Origin: Hydractinia symbiolongicarpus | Lineage: Eukaryota; Cnidaria; Hydrozoa; Anthoathecata; Hydractiniidae | NCBI RefSeq assembly: GCF_029227915.1 | Contig: NC_079879.1 | Span: 12,648,001-12,712,000, forward strand | Direction of reading: 5' to 3' | Length of the DNA: 64,000 bases | Shown here: positions 46,912 through 59,239 of the stretch, piece by piece | Layout: each line of letters starts with the position of its first letter | Position numbering within the stretch: the stretch's first letter is position 1 | Made by a program: the position numbers and the translations under genes | The notes under the pieces: generated by a model | The model's input: the letters and a program-made list of their open reading frames with translations, nothing else | The model's database searches: none | Told to the model about the DNA's origin: nothing

Positions 46912-49900
46912 GTAATATCTTTGTAATATACAGTAATACACTGTAGTACTTAGTAATATGCCGTATTGTATACTGTAGTACTTAGTAATATGCCGTATTA
47001 CTTTGTAGTATCCAGTAATACACTGTAATACCTTGTAGTATTCAGTAATATACTGTAATACCTTGTAGTATTCGGTAATACACTGTAATACTTTGTAGTA
47101 TTCAGTAGTACACTGTAATACCTTGTAGTATTCAGTAATATACTGTAATGCCTTGTAGTATTCGGTAATACACTGTAATACCTTGTAGTATTCAGTAATA
47201 TACTGTAATACCTTGTAGTATTCAGTAATATACTGTAATACCTTGTAGTATTCGGTAATACACTGTAATACTTTGTAGTATTCAGTAGTACACTGTAATA
47301 CCTTGTAGTATTCAGTAATATACTGTAATGCCTTGTAGTATTCGGTAATACACTGTAATACCTTGTAGTATTCAGTAATATACTGTAATACCTTGTAGTA
47401 TTCGGTAATACACTGTAATACTTTGTAGTATTCAGTAATACACTGTAATACCTTGTAGTATTCGGTAATACACTGTAATACTTTGTAGTATTCAGTAGTA
47501 CACTGTAATACCTTGTAGTATTCAGTAATATACTGTAATGCCTTGTAGTATTCGGTAATACACTGTAATACCTTGTAGCATTCAGTAATATACTGTAATA
47601 CCTTGTAGTATTCGGTAATACACTGTAATACCTTGTAGTATTCAGTAATATACTGTAATACCTTGTAGTATTCGGTAATACACTGTAATACTTTGTAGTA
47701 TTCAGTAATACACTGTAATACCTTGTAGTATTCGGTAATACACTGTAATACTTTGTAGTATTCAGTAGTACACTGTAATACCTTGTAGTATTCAGTAATA
47801 TACTGTAATGCCTTGTAGTATTCGGTAATACACTGTAATACCTTGTAGCATTCAGTAATATACTGTAATACCTTGTAGTATTCAGTAATATACTGTAATG
47901 CCTTGTAGTATTCGGTAATACACTGTAATACCTTGTAGTATTCAGTAATACACTGTAATACCTTGTAGTATTCAGTAATATACTGTAATGCCTTGTAGTA
48001 TTCCGTAATACACTGTAATACCTTGTAGTATTCAGTAATATACTGTAATGCCTTGTAGTATTCGGTAATACACTGTAATACCTTGTAGTATTCAGTAATA
48101 TACTGTAATACCTTGTAGTATTCAGTAATATACTGTAATACCTTATAGTATTCGGTAATACACTGTAATACTTTGTAGTATTCAGTAGTACACTGTAATA
48201 CCTTGTAGTATTCAGTAATATACTGTAATGCCTTGTAGTATTCGGTAATATACTGTAATACCTTGTAGTATTCAGTAATATACTGTAATACCTTGTAGTA
48301 TTCAGTAGTACACTGTAATACCTTGTAGTATTCAGTAATATACTGTAATGCCTTGTAGTATTCAGTAATACACTGTAATACCTTGTAGTATTCAGTAATA
48401 TACTGTAATGCCTTGTAGTATTCCGTAATACACTGTAATACCTTGTAGTATTCAGTAATATACTGTAATGCCTTGTAGTATTCGGTAATACACTGTAATA
48501 CCTTGTAGTATTCAGTAATATACTGTAATACCTTGTAGTATTCAGTAATATACTGTAATACCTTGTAGTATTCGGTAATACACTGTAATACTTTGTAGTA
48601 TTCAGTAGTACACTGTAATACCTTGTAGTATTCAGTAATATACTGTAATGCCTTGTAGTATTCGGTAATACACTGTAATACCTTGTAGTATTCAGTAATA
48701 TACTGTAATACCTTGTAGTATTCGGTAATACACTGTAATACTTTTTAGTATTCAGTAATACACTGTAATACCTTGTAGTATTCGGTAATACACTGTAATA
48801 CTTTGTAGTATTCAGTAGTACACTGTAATACCTTGTAGTATTCAGTAATATACTGTAATGCCTTGTAGTATTCGGTAATACACTGTAATACCTTGTAGCA
48901 TTCAGTAATATACTGTAATACCTTGTAGTATTCGGTAATACACTGTAATACCTTGTAGGATTCAGTAATATACTGTAATACCTTGTAGTATTCGGTAATA
49001 CACTGTAATACCTTGTAGTATTCGGTAATACACTGTAATACTTTGTAGTATTCAGTAGTACACTGTAATACCTTGTAGTATTCAGTAATATACTGTAATG
49101 CCTGGTAGTATTCGGTAATACACTGTAATACCTTGTAGTATTCAGTAATATACTGTAATGCCTTGTAGTATTCGGTAATACACTGTAATACCTTGTAGTA
49201 TTCAGTAATATACTGTAATACCTTGTAGTATTCAGTAATATACTGTAATACCTTGTAGTATTCGGTAATACACTGTAATACTTTGTAGTATTCAGTAGTA
49301 CACTGTAATACCTTGTAGTATTCAGTAATATACTGTAATGCCTGGTAGTATTCGGTAATATACTGTAATACCTTGTAGTATTCAGTAATATACTGTAATA
49401 CCTTGTAGTATTCAGTAGTACACTGTAATACCTTGTAGTATTCAGTAATATACTGTAATGCCTTGTAGTATTCGGTAATACACTGTAATACCTTGTAGTA
49501 TTCAGTAATATACTGTAATGCCTTGTAGTATTCGGTAATACACTGTAATACCTTGTAGTATTCAGTAATATACTGTAATACCTTGTAGTATTCGGTAATA
49601 CACTGTAATACTTTGTAATATTCAGTAATACACTGTAATACCTTGTAGTATTCAGTAATATACTGTAATGCCTTGTAGTATTCGGTAATACACTGTAATA
49701 CCTTGTAGTATTCAGTAATATACTGTAATACCTTGTAGTATTCAGTAATATACTGTAATACCTTGTAGTATTCGGTAATACACTGTAATACTTTGTAGTA
49801 TTCAGTAGTACACTGTAATACCTTGTAGTATTCAGTAATATACTGTAATGCCTTGTAGTATTCGGTAATACACTGTAATACCTTGTAGTATTCAGTAATA

Positions 49901-51832
49901 TACTGTAATACCTTGTAGTATTCGGTAATACACTGTAATACTTTGTAGTATTCAGTAATACACTGTAATACCTTGTAGTATTCGGTAATACACTGTAATA
50001 CTTTGTAGTATTCAGTAGTACACTGTAATACCTTGTAGTATTCAGTAATATACTGTAATGCCTTGTAGTATTCGGTAATACACTGTAATACCTTGTAGCA
50101 TTCAGTAATATACTGTAATACCTTGTAGTATTCAGTAATATACTGTAATGCCTTGTAGTATTCGGTAATACACTGTAATACCTTGTAGTATTCAGTAATA
50201 CACTGTAATACCTTGTAGTATTCAGTAATATACTGTAATACCTTGTAGTATTCAGTAATATACTGTAATGCCTTGTAGTATTCGGTAATACACTGTAATA
50301 CCTTGTAGTATTCGGTAATACACTGTAATACTTTGTAGTATTCAGTAGTACACTGTAATACCCTGTAGTATTCAGTAATATACTGTAATGCCTTGTAGTA
50401 TTCGGTAATACACTGTAATACCTTGTAGTATTCAGTAATATACTGTAATACCTTGTAGTATTCGGTAATACACTGTAATACTTTGTAGTATTCAGTAATA
50501 CACTGTAATACCTTGTAGTATCCGGTAATACACTGTAATACTTTGTAGTATTCAGTAGTACACTGTAATACCTTGTAGTATTCAGTAATATACTGTAATG
50601 CCTTGTAGTATTCGGTAATACACTGTAATACCTTGTAGCATTCAGTAATATACTGTAATACCTTGTAGTATTCAGTAATATACTGTAATGCCTTGTAGTA
50701 TTCGGTAATACACTGTAATTCCTTGTAGTATTCAGTAATATACTGTAATACCTTGTAGTATTCGGTAATACACTGTAATACTTTGTAGTATTCAGTAATA
50801 CACTGTAATGCCTTGTAGTATTCGGTAATACACTGTAATACCTTGTAGTATTCAGTAATATACTGTAATGCCTTGTAGTATTCGGTAATACACTGTAATA
50901 CCTTGTAGTATTCAGTAATATACTGTAATACCTTGTAGTATTCGGTAATACACTGTAGTACTTTGTAGTATTCAGTAATACACTGTAATACCTTGTATTA
51001 TTCAGTAATATACTGTAATGCCTTGTAGTATTCGGTAATACACTGTAATATCTTGTAGTATTCAGTAATATACTGTAATACCTTGTAGTATTCGGTAATA
51101 CACTGTAATACCTTGTAGTATTCAGTAATACACTGTAATACTTTGTAGTTTTCAGTAATACTTTGTAGTATTTAGTAATACACTGTAATACCTTGTAGTA
51201 TTCGGTAATATACTGTAATGCCTTGTAGTATTCGGTAATACACTGTAATACCTTGTAGTATTCAGTAATATACTGTAATACCTTGTAGTATTCAGTAATA
51301 TACTGTAATGCCTTGTAGTATTCGGTAATACACTGTAATACCTTGTAGTATTCAGTAATATACTGTAATACCTTGTAGTATTCGGTAATACACTGTAATA
51401 CTTTGTAGTATTCAGTAATACACTGTAATACCTTGTAGTATTCGGTAATACACTGTAATACTTTGTAGTATTCAGTAGTACACTGTAATACCTTGTAGTA
51501 TTCAGTAATATACTGTAATGCCTTGTAGTATTCGGTAATACACTGTAATACCTTGTAGTATTCAGTAATATACTGTAATACCTTGTAGTATTCGGTAATA
51601 CTTTGTAGTATTTAGTAATACACTGTAATACCTTGTAGTATTCGGTAATATACTGTAATGCCTTGTAGTATTCGGTGATACACTGTAATACCTTGTAGTA
51701 TTCAGTAATACACTGTAATACCTTGTAGTATTCAGTAATATACTGCAATGCCTTGTAGTATTCGGTAATACACTGTAATACCTTGTAGTATTCAGTAATA
51801 TACTGTAATACCTTGTAGTATTCGGTAATACA
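46912..51832. repeat. 4.9-kb minisatellite of 30-bp units with 10-bp substructure
   Basis: About 163 units of consensus 'ttcrgtaatayactgtaatr' + 'ccttgtagta'. Each unit is three 10-bp blocks of the pattern NNNNGTArTA, so the 30-mer itself arose from a 10-bp monomer. From about 47041 to 51140 the phase never shifts; variation is by substitution only. Two 20-bp units lacking the middle block (51151-51170 and 51591-51610) break the phase near the right edge. Unit variants recur in runs: one with 'ctttg' is followed by one with 'ttcagtagta', then one with 'tactgtaatg', then one with 'ttcggtaata cactgtaata cc'. This indicates a higher-order repeat. The left edge (46912-46990) is degenerate. The minus-strand 241-aa ORF is repeat-derived. 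Confidence 0.97.
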
Positions 51833-54584
51833 ACAATAGTAATACGTTGTTATATGGATTATTAAAACTTTAAACACGGTTGCTATTGCCCGCTATGACG
51901 TTAGTTGTAACCAATGAAATGCCGCCCTTTACCTGGGTAATAAAGCTATATATGGGACTTTACTGTCATTTGTATTTGGATGTCCAGTGTGATATTTAAG
52001 ATGATTTAAGTTTGTTGTTTTTGTCCTCAGTGATCATACATTTTCCCCCGCCATTAGCTTGACTTTCGTGTAAGTCACTAGTCGAAAACCAACAACCGTT
52101 GCAAAGAGGCTACAATAAACACTCGACGACAGCATGTTGAATAAACAGTGGTACTCTGTAGTTTGACAAATTATTAGTATTATCTCTATTGTTTTTGTTT
52201 GATTTTTTATATTTTCAAATATCTATACGCCAATAAGATGAACACTACTGCGTTACCTAAATTAGACCAAAGCTAAGTTGTTTATTTTTGAGCTTCAAAG
52301 ATTATCTTTAATTTTGTAAACTTTGGGACGACAATATTTCTAATTGGGAATTTTTAACATCGATATGCGTGTGGCGTGGTGGAATGCAGAGGCAAGGGGG
52401 GATTGCGGGATTCCTACAATTTCGTATCCTGATACTATAATATGCACTAATCATTGCTCCCCATGTTAGGATATATATAACTTGCTTCAGAGGTCCTGCA
52501 GTGTTTAATACTGGCTCTAATATTCCTTGACGGTGCTCTTGTAAGTCGAAATATCGAAGTTTTTTTCGTGCATTCTTATCACCCTAATTTTTTAAAAAAT
52601 GTTGCAGATTAAAACAAAATAATACCAATACACCAATTCATAACAAAACAATTACATTTCCCGTTGTAAAAACCGGCGTATAAAAAAAAATTCCGACGAA
52701 ATAGAATCTCTTTAGAAAATTTTTAGGCGATGTTTTATAGAACTGGAGTGTTGCACTAACTAATCGTTCATAATCTACACTTTGTGCTAAAAATGCATGA
52801 AGTATAAACTAGTATATAAATAACTAGCTGTATTATACTTCGTTTAGAAAGCGTTATACTATTTCACAGCCTGAGTGCTAATGAGAGGGTGGAAGGGAAG
52901 CGGAAAAGAAAATGAGATAAAAGACGTGCTGAATTACCTCCTTTTTTTTACTGCGTTATATTAAAATAGCAAGTGGTAACAAACTATAAAATGTCGTGCT
53001 TCTTTGTTTTGTTTAATAACTTTTTGTGTCTAGTAGCATGATTCGGACAAATACGTTTTTAAGCGTTTTAATAAATGTAGTTTACATCTTATGTAATTTT
53101 GGAGATATCGTAGATATATATTACGTTAATTATGCTGAACCTTATTAAGTGCACAATTTGTCAAGGCTGTTATTGGTCGAAAAACAAAAAGGACATATAT
53201 AAAATCACTGTTTTGTCTAGAAAGTGTTCAAAATTTAGTAGGATATCTTTTTTATTTGAACTTACTTTTGTTTTGTAGTGTTGAAGTGTTTTATTTTCTT
53301 TCTATTTTGCTTATTTACATAGGTTTATTATTTTTTTTATTTTACTAAACATTTTTTACAATTACTTGGCAGAAATATTTCACAGTCCTAAAGGTTCTGG
53401 ACTGATATGTAGCTCTGCCAAAATTGTTTAAAAGCACAATGTATATATGTTAGAAATCAGATTATATTTGTATCAGTTATTTTTCTGTTTATGTCTTTCT
53501 CCATGAAGTATTAACGAAAGTTCAAGAGACTCGAGAAAGTGATTTGATAAAATGAATGCTGGAGTTATCAACTGTATTGTTAACAGGCCCCAGAATAATC
53601 TGAGGCGTTTTGTACGTTAAATGACTTGGGACTGGGTCAATTTTAGCAAAAAATGGGAAAATAAAAATATCTTTTTCTCTCAGTACTTTCAGAAATGTTA
53701 ACAACGTGTATGAGCTGGTCCTACCTACACCATATTTTATAACCAAAAACGTCGCCCAAGATTGTAGGTTTGGCATAGTCATGACTATTGATTGAGCGTT
53801 GTTCAAGTCAGTTCAGCCAGTTTTAATATCAATTCTCTAGTTAACTGACGTCAAAGATTAAATCTTTTTAAAACAAAATTAAGCCTGCAAAGGAATAGCG
53901 GCGGAGTGGATTATTTCAATGCTAAGAAAGCAGAAAGGTTTAAAGCCAGTCAACTTTCAGGAACAAAAAATTTAAAAAACAAAATAATTAGCAGATATTT
54001 AATCAAATTTCAGTATTTTTATTGCTTTTTTCCGATTTGTTTGATTTTAAGTGGAAATCCACCTTAACGGAAATGGTTTTTATATTCTTATGTGGTTAAG
54101 TTTTTCTGTGATTGGTTAATGTGCACGAAATATACTACGGAAAAACGAGTGTAAGTTGCACCTATTTTTCAATGCCATACTCCAGAAAGGTTATACTTTA
54201 TAATTTGCTGAATATCGAGCAAAATGACAATTTGTAGAGAAATTCATTCCAAAATTTTTTACTCAAAACATTATTTTTATAAAACAGACAAACGTTCGCG
54301 GTAATGGGAAACAAAGGTCAAACTTTTTTTTTTATTTTCTTCACTTAAAATGAAGTATGATGTGACATGACAGACATGTTTTTATTATTTATTTTTACTC
54401 TAATGTTGACTAGAAGCAATTTAAAGTTTCAATGGTTATGATGTCATAGTTGCGTTAGGCTATACTCATAGTTAGTATGTAGGTCAGATCAAACAAAATT
54501 CAGTAAACCTAACAGATTATTGGAAACTTTGATATCTTACCCTGAGGCATATTTATACATAATAAATTGCTAACATACATGTAA
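51833..54584. other. Gene-poor AT-rich stretch
   Basis: No gene or clear element is recognised on either strand. A GC-richer patch near 52360-52410 ('gtgtggcgtggtggaatgcagaggcaaggggg') has no identified relatives in the window. Confidence 0.55.
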
Positions 54585-54645
54585 CAGTAGAAACCTCTGT
54601 TCTCCTATAAAGAGCCTTTGAGACTCCTATAGTGAGATTTTTTAG
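54585..54645 (+). mobile_element. Possible Tigger-like terminal end
   Basis: Starts CAGTAGAAACCTCTGTTCTC, the style of pogo/Tigger termini, and continues 'ctataaagagcctttgagactcctatagtgag'. No partner end or transposase was found. Confidence 0.4.
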
Positions 54646-55210
54646 TTCACAAAGAAACACATTAAAAGAGACCTACGTTTATCAAGATCTATGTTTAGAT
54701 TCAGGATCTTTTTCAGACCATTCGCGTTTTTCTTCTCCCTTTTTATTAACTTATTTTTAGGGGATTACCGTAACATAGCCCATCATCAACCCCGCGCACA
54801 CGATCCCCGAAATGTAAAGGAATTTCAAGAACCGTAATAATTTAATATTTGGATTGAAACATTTAATAACTTATGAAATATTTATAGCCATTTTTTGCTA
54901 AGGGCTGGCTTTCTTTTAGGGCTCATTTTGAGAGCGCGCTACAATGAAATTGATTACCCTTAGTAAATAATTAACGTATAGCGTCAGAAAGATTTTACAC
55001 AAACAGAAAAACCTCTTCAAAATTTGTTATTGTTAACCTGACATATCCAACTTCAAGAAATAACCAGGAAGGAGATCTGGAAATAAAAAAGAAAAGTTGT
55101 TTTTTCTAAAAATACTAAATTAGAGTTTTTAACTCTAAATTTAAGTTTTTAATTTTAATACCTTTTTTAATTGCGATAGCGCGATGGTTTAGTTTCGGCT
55201 CAGCCCTACG

Positions 55211-55294
55211 GCATTCAAAAGTCACATTAATAAAGTTATTTTAAGATAACAAGTGCTATCTTAAGATAACTCTATTAATGTGATTTCGGAATGC
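55211..55294. mobile_element. 84-bp palindromic element (MITE-like)
   Basis: The left arm 'gcattcaaaagtcacattaa' continues to 'ttaagataac' and the right arm is its near reverse complement, ending 'tgtgatttcggaatgc'. The loop is only a few bases. A second, shorter palindrome centred on 'ataactcgagttat' follows at about 55311-55366 and shares the 'ttaagataac' motif. Confidence 0.8.
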
Positions 55295-55310
55295 GTGTAT
55301 ATTCACATAA

Positions 55311-55366
55311 ATGTCTTGATTGTAAGATAACTCGAGTTATTTTAAGATAACATAAATGTGATAATT
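55311..55366. repeat. Second palindrome related to 55211-55294
   Basis: Centred on CTCGAG with arms 'aagataac'/'gttattttaagataac' and outer 'tcacat'/'atgtga'. The shared motifs suggest a nested or tandem copy of the same element. Confidence 0.6.
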
Positions 55367-56102
55367 CTATCTTTTCTAATGCGCATATGTGTAAATGAAC
55401 GTTGCTTAGGGTGCGGATACGTAAAGTAGCTCACAAAACAACAGCCTACATGAATTTCCGGCCGTATTGACATTTATTTTGATACGTCATTTGTATTGTC
55501 CTTGTGGTGTCGCGTATGTGCTCTGCTGTAGAGTTCGCTCTGCGGTGGAGAACAAGATGCATTTTGTTAGTTTTGTGTTGTGATGTATTGTCCCGTGTTA
55601 ATTATGTAAAGAGAATAATTGTAATTTTGGTACTATTTTTAGTTAAATTTTCTGCACATCTTGCACATCTTTTTTCTGCGCATTCAGTCTTCAACATGTA
55701 ATGACAGAGTCGAACATACATTTTTGTATTAAATTTGCTGTTGAGTGAAATTTTTCTTTCATACATCACAGGAGTTGTCCTGTATCTCAGCATCTGTTTT
55801 AGTTGTTTTCTCTCACATGTAGTTGGCTTGGCTTACGCCACTATATATCTAGTAAGTGTTTATTTCTTATTATATTTTATGTCATCTTACATGTGTAATT
55901 TGTTGCTTAAATTTCGTCTTGTAATTTTGTCGTTTAGCGAGTAAAAATAGTTAACTCAGTTGAAATCGTGTAAGCACCTACACTAGTCGATAAGGCCCGC
56001 AGAAAAATCTACTTAGTGAATACACAAAAAAAAAATTTTTCCCGTGTTTCCCCGCCGCCTTTATTGAGTAGAGCTTAAAACGCTGCTGAAAATAAATGTA
56101 TA

Positions 56103-56160
56103 CAGTATTCTCTTCAATTAGCGGACACTTAATTAACGGACACTCGAGCGGACAAATTTT
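56103..56160 (+). mobile_element. Pogo/Tigger-like terminal end
   Basis: After a TA dinucleotide it reads CAGTATTCTCTTCAATTAGC and continues with 'ggacac...aacggacac...gagcggaca'. This phrase structure matches the solo end at 41716-41849. The minus-strand ORF here (CPLECPLIKCPL) is produced by these repeated phrases. Confidence 0.55.
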
Positions 56161-56249
56161 TTTGCACGAAATGGCAACTATAGGCTTTTTTTCTCTCCAA
56201 TTAGCGTACAATCCAAAAAATTAGAAATAAGCATTTAATTTTAAAATAT

Positions 56250-56672
56250 CTATTTTAAACACTTTAAAACTTTACAGGAAATGTCTGCTTTTACAGTCTC
56301 AATCTTCTTCGCAAACCAGTCAATAAATTTTTCTTGTCCATAAAACTTATACACAACTGGTATTTCCAGACCATATCCACCTCCACGATTAACTCTCTTT
56401 CCACAAACCTAAGCTGTAATCGAAGTGTTCGAGACTTTCAAGAACATGAAAAATATTTTTGATATGTTTTGTGGCATGTGTACAACAATGCTTTCGTTTT
56501 GTAAAGAATCAGTTCTTATTATTGCTATTGCATTTCCGTCCACTTCGTTAGATGGCTCATGCCTGAATTGTAACAGCTCCCTGTAATAGTACTCATTCCA
56601 ATCCTTTTCGATGAGTATGGGTATGTTGACCTCAATATCTATGTTAAACGACAGTTTGAGCGTTAAATGCAG
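56250..56672 (-). pseudogene. HIRAN-like domain protein fragment with internal stop
   Basis: A 140-codon minus-strand frame is open from 56672 down to the stop at 56252-56250 except for one TAG (56411-56409). Before the TAG it reads YYRELLQFRHEPSNEVDGNA, then IAII and HMPQNISKIFFMFL. These fit the HIRAN pattern of RxExxNxxDxxAIxV followed by GxVPxxxS, a fold that binds DNA ends or occurs in uncharacterised animal proteins. After the TAG it continues CGKRVNRGGGYGLEIPV and FIDWFAKKIE. 'HMP' in place of the usual 'G-H/Y-V-P' and the stop suggest inactivation. No start codon or upstream exon was identified. A short intron around the TAG is conceivable ('cttag|gtttg') but has no good donor. Confidence 0.6.
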
Positions 56673-57711
56673 TTAAACCCTGCCATTCATCTAGTGATTA
56701 GTGCAGATATACGTTATACTAAAACTCTGTTGAGTTGTTATAGAAAGAAGTTTTCTGCAAGTGCGATTCAAATAAAATTGAGTTATTTATAAGACATTGA
56801 ATGCCAGTTGGATCACTTAAACCGTCACACATCATGGCGGAGTGCTTTATTCAGATGTACTGTACCCCCTACCTGAACATATATTTTAAAATCTCACAAG
56901 TAGCGGTGAAAAAAGCACGAAATAACTACACCATATTAAAACCTTTTGCAGCAGGATTAGCCACCAAACATTTTCTATTTTGCAAAACGTTGTCACGATG
57001 GCTCAAGACACATAAAAACTAGTCCGTTAACTATAAACCCAACATACATTTTAAAAATCAATTTTGTTATTTTTAAGAAAAAATACAGAATTTATGTCAA
57101 TATTTCTTTGTGTATCAAAGCTACATTGGCCAAACATGCGTTTCCTACTAATCACAGTGTTTGTATTCCGTGAATTATGTTTAGCATGGGTAAAATTCAT
57201 GGTATTGTTGTTTAAAAAAATTGTTAAATTAAGTCCACTTGAGATATTTGAACTAAGTCTGTCTACAAAAAACAGTTATTCACATTAATTAATCAGCTCA
57301 AAAAATATCTGCAAACTAATTACAGACGATGTGGCATCCACAAAAAAAATAGTCCACATGGAATTTAATTCATGTGAAACATAATTCAGTGGTTCTATAT
57401 TGTTATCCATTAATATCTTAGCTTTAACTGATTAACTGTACAGAGTCAAGCATGGTATTCCAATATTCCCGCATATACTTAATGAAAATCATACTATATA
57501 TCACAAAACTTTGTTAAAATTTAATTGAAATGGAGTTCTCTAATAGTCTGGATGTAATACAATTTTCTCAATGAATGTGTAGTCTACGAAGTCTGTTATT
57601 TCTATTTGTCTTTTTGTGACCATGTCAACAGAATTGAAAACATTGTTTGGATTTTTATAAAGCAATAAGGAAAAAAGAATCAACAAGCATTGCAGTTAGT
57701 GAGTGACATAC
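56673..57711. other. AT-rich stretch with a weak coding-like segment
   Basis: On the minus strand about 57650-57530 an open stretch reads SVDMVTKRQIEITDFVDYTF before a stop. It resembles protein but has no recognised family. The rest is non-coding. Confidence 0.35.
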
Positions 57712-57795
57712 ATCGCTACTTTTTGGCCACAATGGACCAGTGTCAGTGTTGCAAGTGTTTGATTGTGCGTCAAAACCAATACATATGTGTTCAGG
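57712..57795 (-). CDS. Exon-like 84-bp segment, unassigned
   Basis: On the minus strand an acceptor ('tatattttcag') at 57796 and a donor (GTATGT) at 57711 enclose exactly 28 codons, reading PEHICIGFDAQSNTC and PLWPKSSD. Both splice sites are canonical and the peptide is Cys-containing and protein-like. No neighbouring exon could be joined with confidence. It could belong with the coding-like stretch at 59522-59337 or the HIRAN-like fragment, or it may be chance. Confidence 0.3.
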
Positions 57796-59236
57796 CTGAA
57801 AATATAATCAACAAGTCACCAAGCCCAAAAAATACCGTCAATGAAGAAACTTTATGAAATTCCTGAAACTTGTACTTGAAAAGAGCAATTGGCTTTTAAA
57901 AATTGATTCTGGACCTATTTGTATTCATGAAAACGGCACACAGTTATAACCTATGGTATAAAGCCAATAGCACTAGTGGAACAAATACTCCACATAAATG
58001 TTTTTCTTTTTGATTCAGCCTAAAAAACAGCAAAAATGCAATGTGTACCAACTAGGATTTTATAAAAAAATTTTTCAATTAAGAACAACGAGTTTCCATT
58101 CATTACTATCTGCATGCATGAATAGATGGGTTTTTTTATTTATATATTTCCAGCATTAAAAAATAATTATTTGAGGAAACTTCTTAAATGTTTCCATTCA
58201 TTACTATTTGCATATATATAAATGTTTTTATATTTCTTATTTTTGCAACGTTAAAAATAATTATTTGAGGAAATTTCTTAAATGTTTGTTAAACTTTCAC
58301 ACAACTGTTTAAAAAGTTATGCAGACTTTTACTTTGGACTAAAACGTTCTTTTACTTTATATTTTTATTGTACATGAAGCAGAGACCAGTGTCCTTCTAG
58401 GGTTATTAAGAAATATTTACGTTATATTTAGGTTAAATCTTGGCATTCATTTTTTTGCTTTGCTAAATTGTATTTTTGGTAATATAGACCAGACAGCCAA
58501 TTACTGATATGAAAAATTGTAAGAATAATATTAAACGAAGATCCATACAATGTAAATGTAAGTCCTTGCTTTTTTATTGCTTTAGACTCCTCAAATAGAA
58601 ATATGTGAACACATCTTTTAGAGTACTATTAGACCTCTATGTATTGTCTGCAAATTCCGGAGAATTGCTTCAATATTTTATTGTTTTGTGTTTTGTTTTT
58701 TAGTGGAGAAACTGATTACATTACAACGAACGAGTGAATGATCAGTGAAAAACAATCTAAGAAATGTATGGATGCTGAGTCGTTTACAACACATGTAAAA
58801 ATGTGCGCCAAATATAATTTTTTTAAAAAAATCTGCCGAATTTATGGATACTGTGTCGTTGATAGCAAGCACAAACTGTGTATTTGCTTTCCCCTCTTGA
58901 AAATTTTAGCGAATGTGTGCATGAGAGTTCTGTAACCATGGAACCAATATACGTCTTATGTGTCTTTAACAGAACACTGTGTGGTGAAAATCAATATAAG
59001 AATTGCGTCAATGCTGTGGCGGTTTCACGCGCTGTTAGTAAAAGTATGGATGCTGTTTCTAACAAAACATTATAATCAATGCAAAATGTTATTTTTACAT
59101 TTGTTAATGCTCGGGAACTGCAATCTTTCTAAAAAGAGTATGAATGTCATGTCAAGCAAAAAAGGTGTACTAAGCTATGTTGTGGAAATCATTGCAGCAA
59201 ATATAAGGTCGTGTTCCCATAAGTTCTTAAAAAGAT
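57796..59236. other. AT-rich stretch with degenerate internal repeats
   Basis: 'gaggaaa.ttcttaaatgttt' and 'cattactat.tgcat' recur at about 58100-58280. Four variants of 'tatggatgctg' recur at 58763, 58844, 59045 and 59141. No intact gene is seen. Confidence 0.4.
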
Positions 59237-59239
59237 GAT

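Noticed and set aside
46912-51832. CRISPR-like array
   Set aside because: There are no unique spacers; every position belongs to the 30-bp unit, the organism is an animal, and no cas genes are present.
51152-51877. 241-aa minus-strand ORF
   Set aside because: It is wholly inside the 30-bp minisatellite, it changes frame midway because of a 10-bp block loss, and its length is explained by the repeat period being divisible by three.
56801-57022. 73-aa plus-strand ORF
   Set aside because: No recognised motif or splice context; its length is not exceptional for this base composition.
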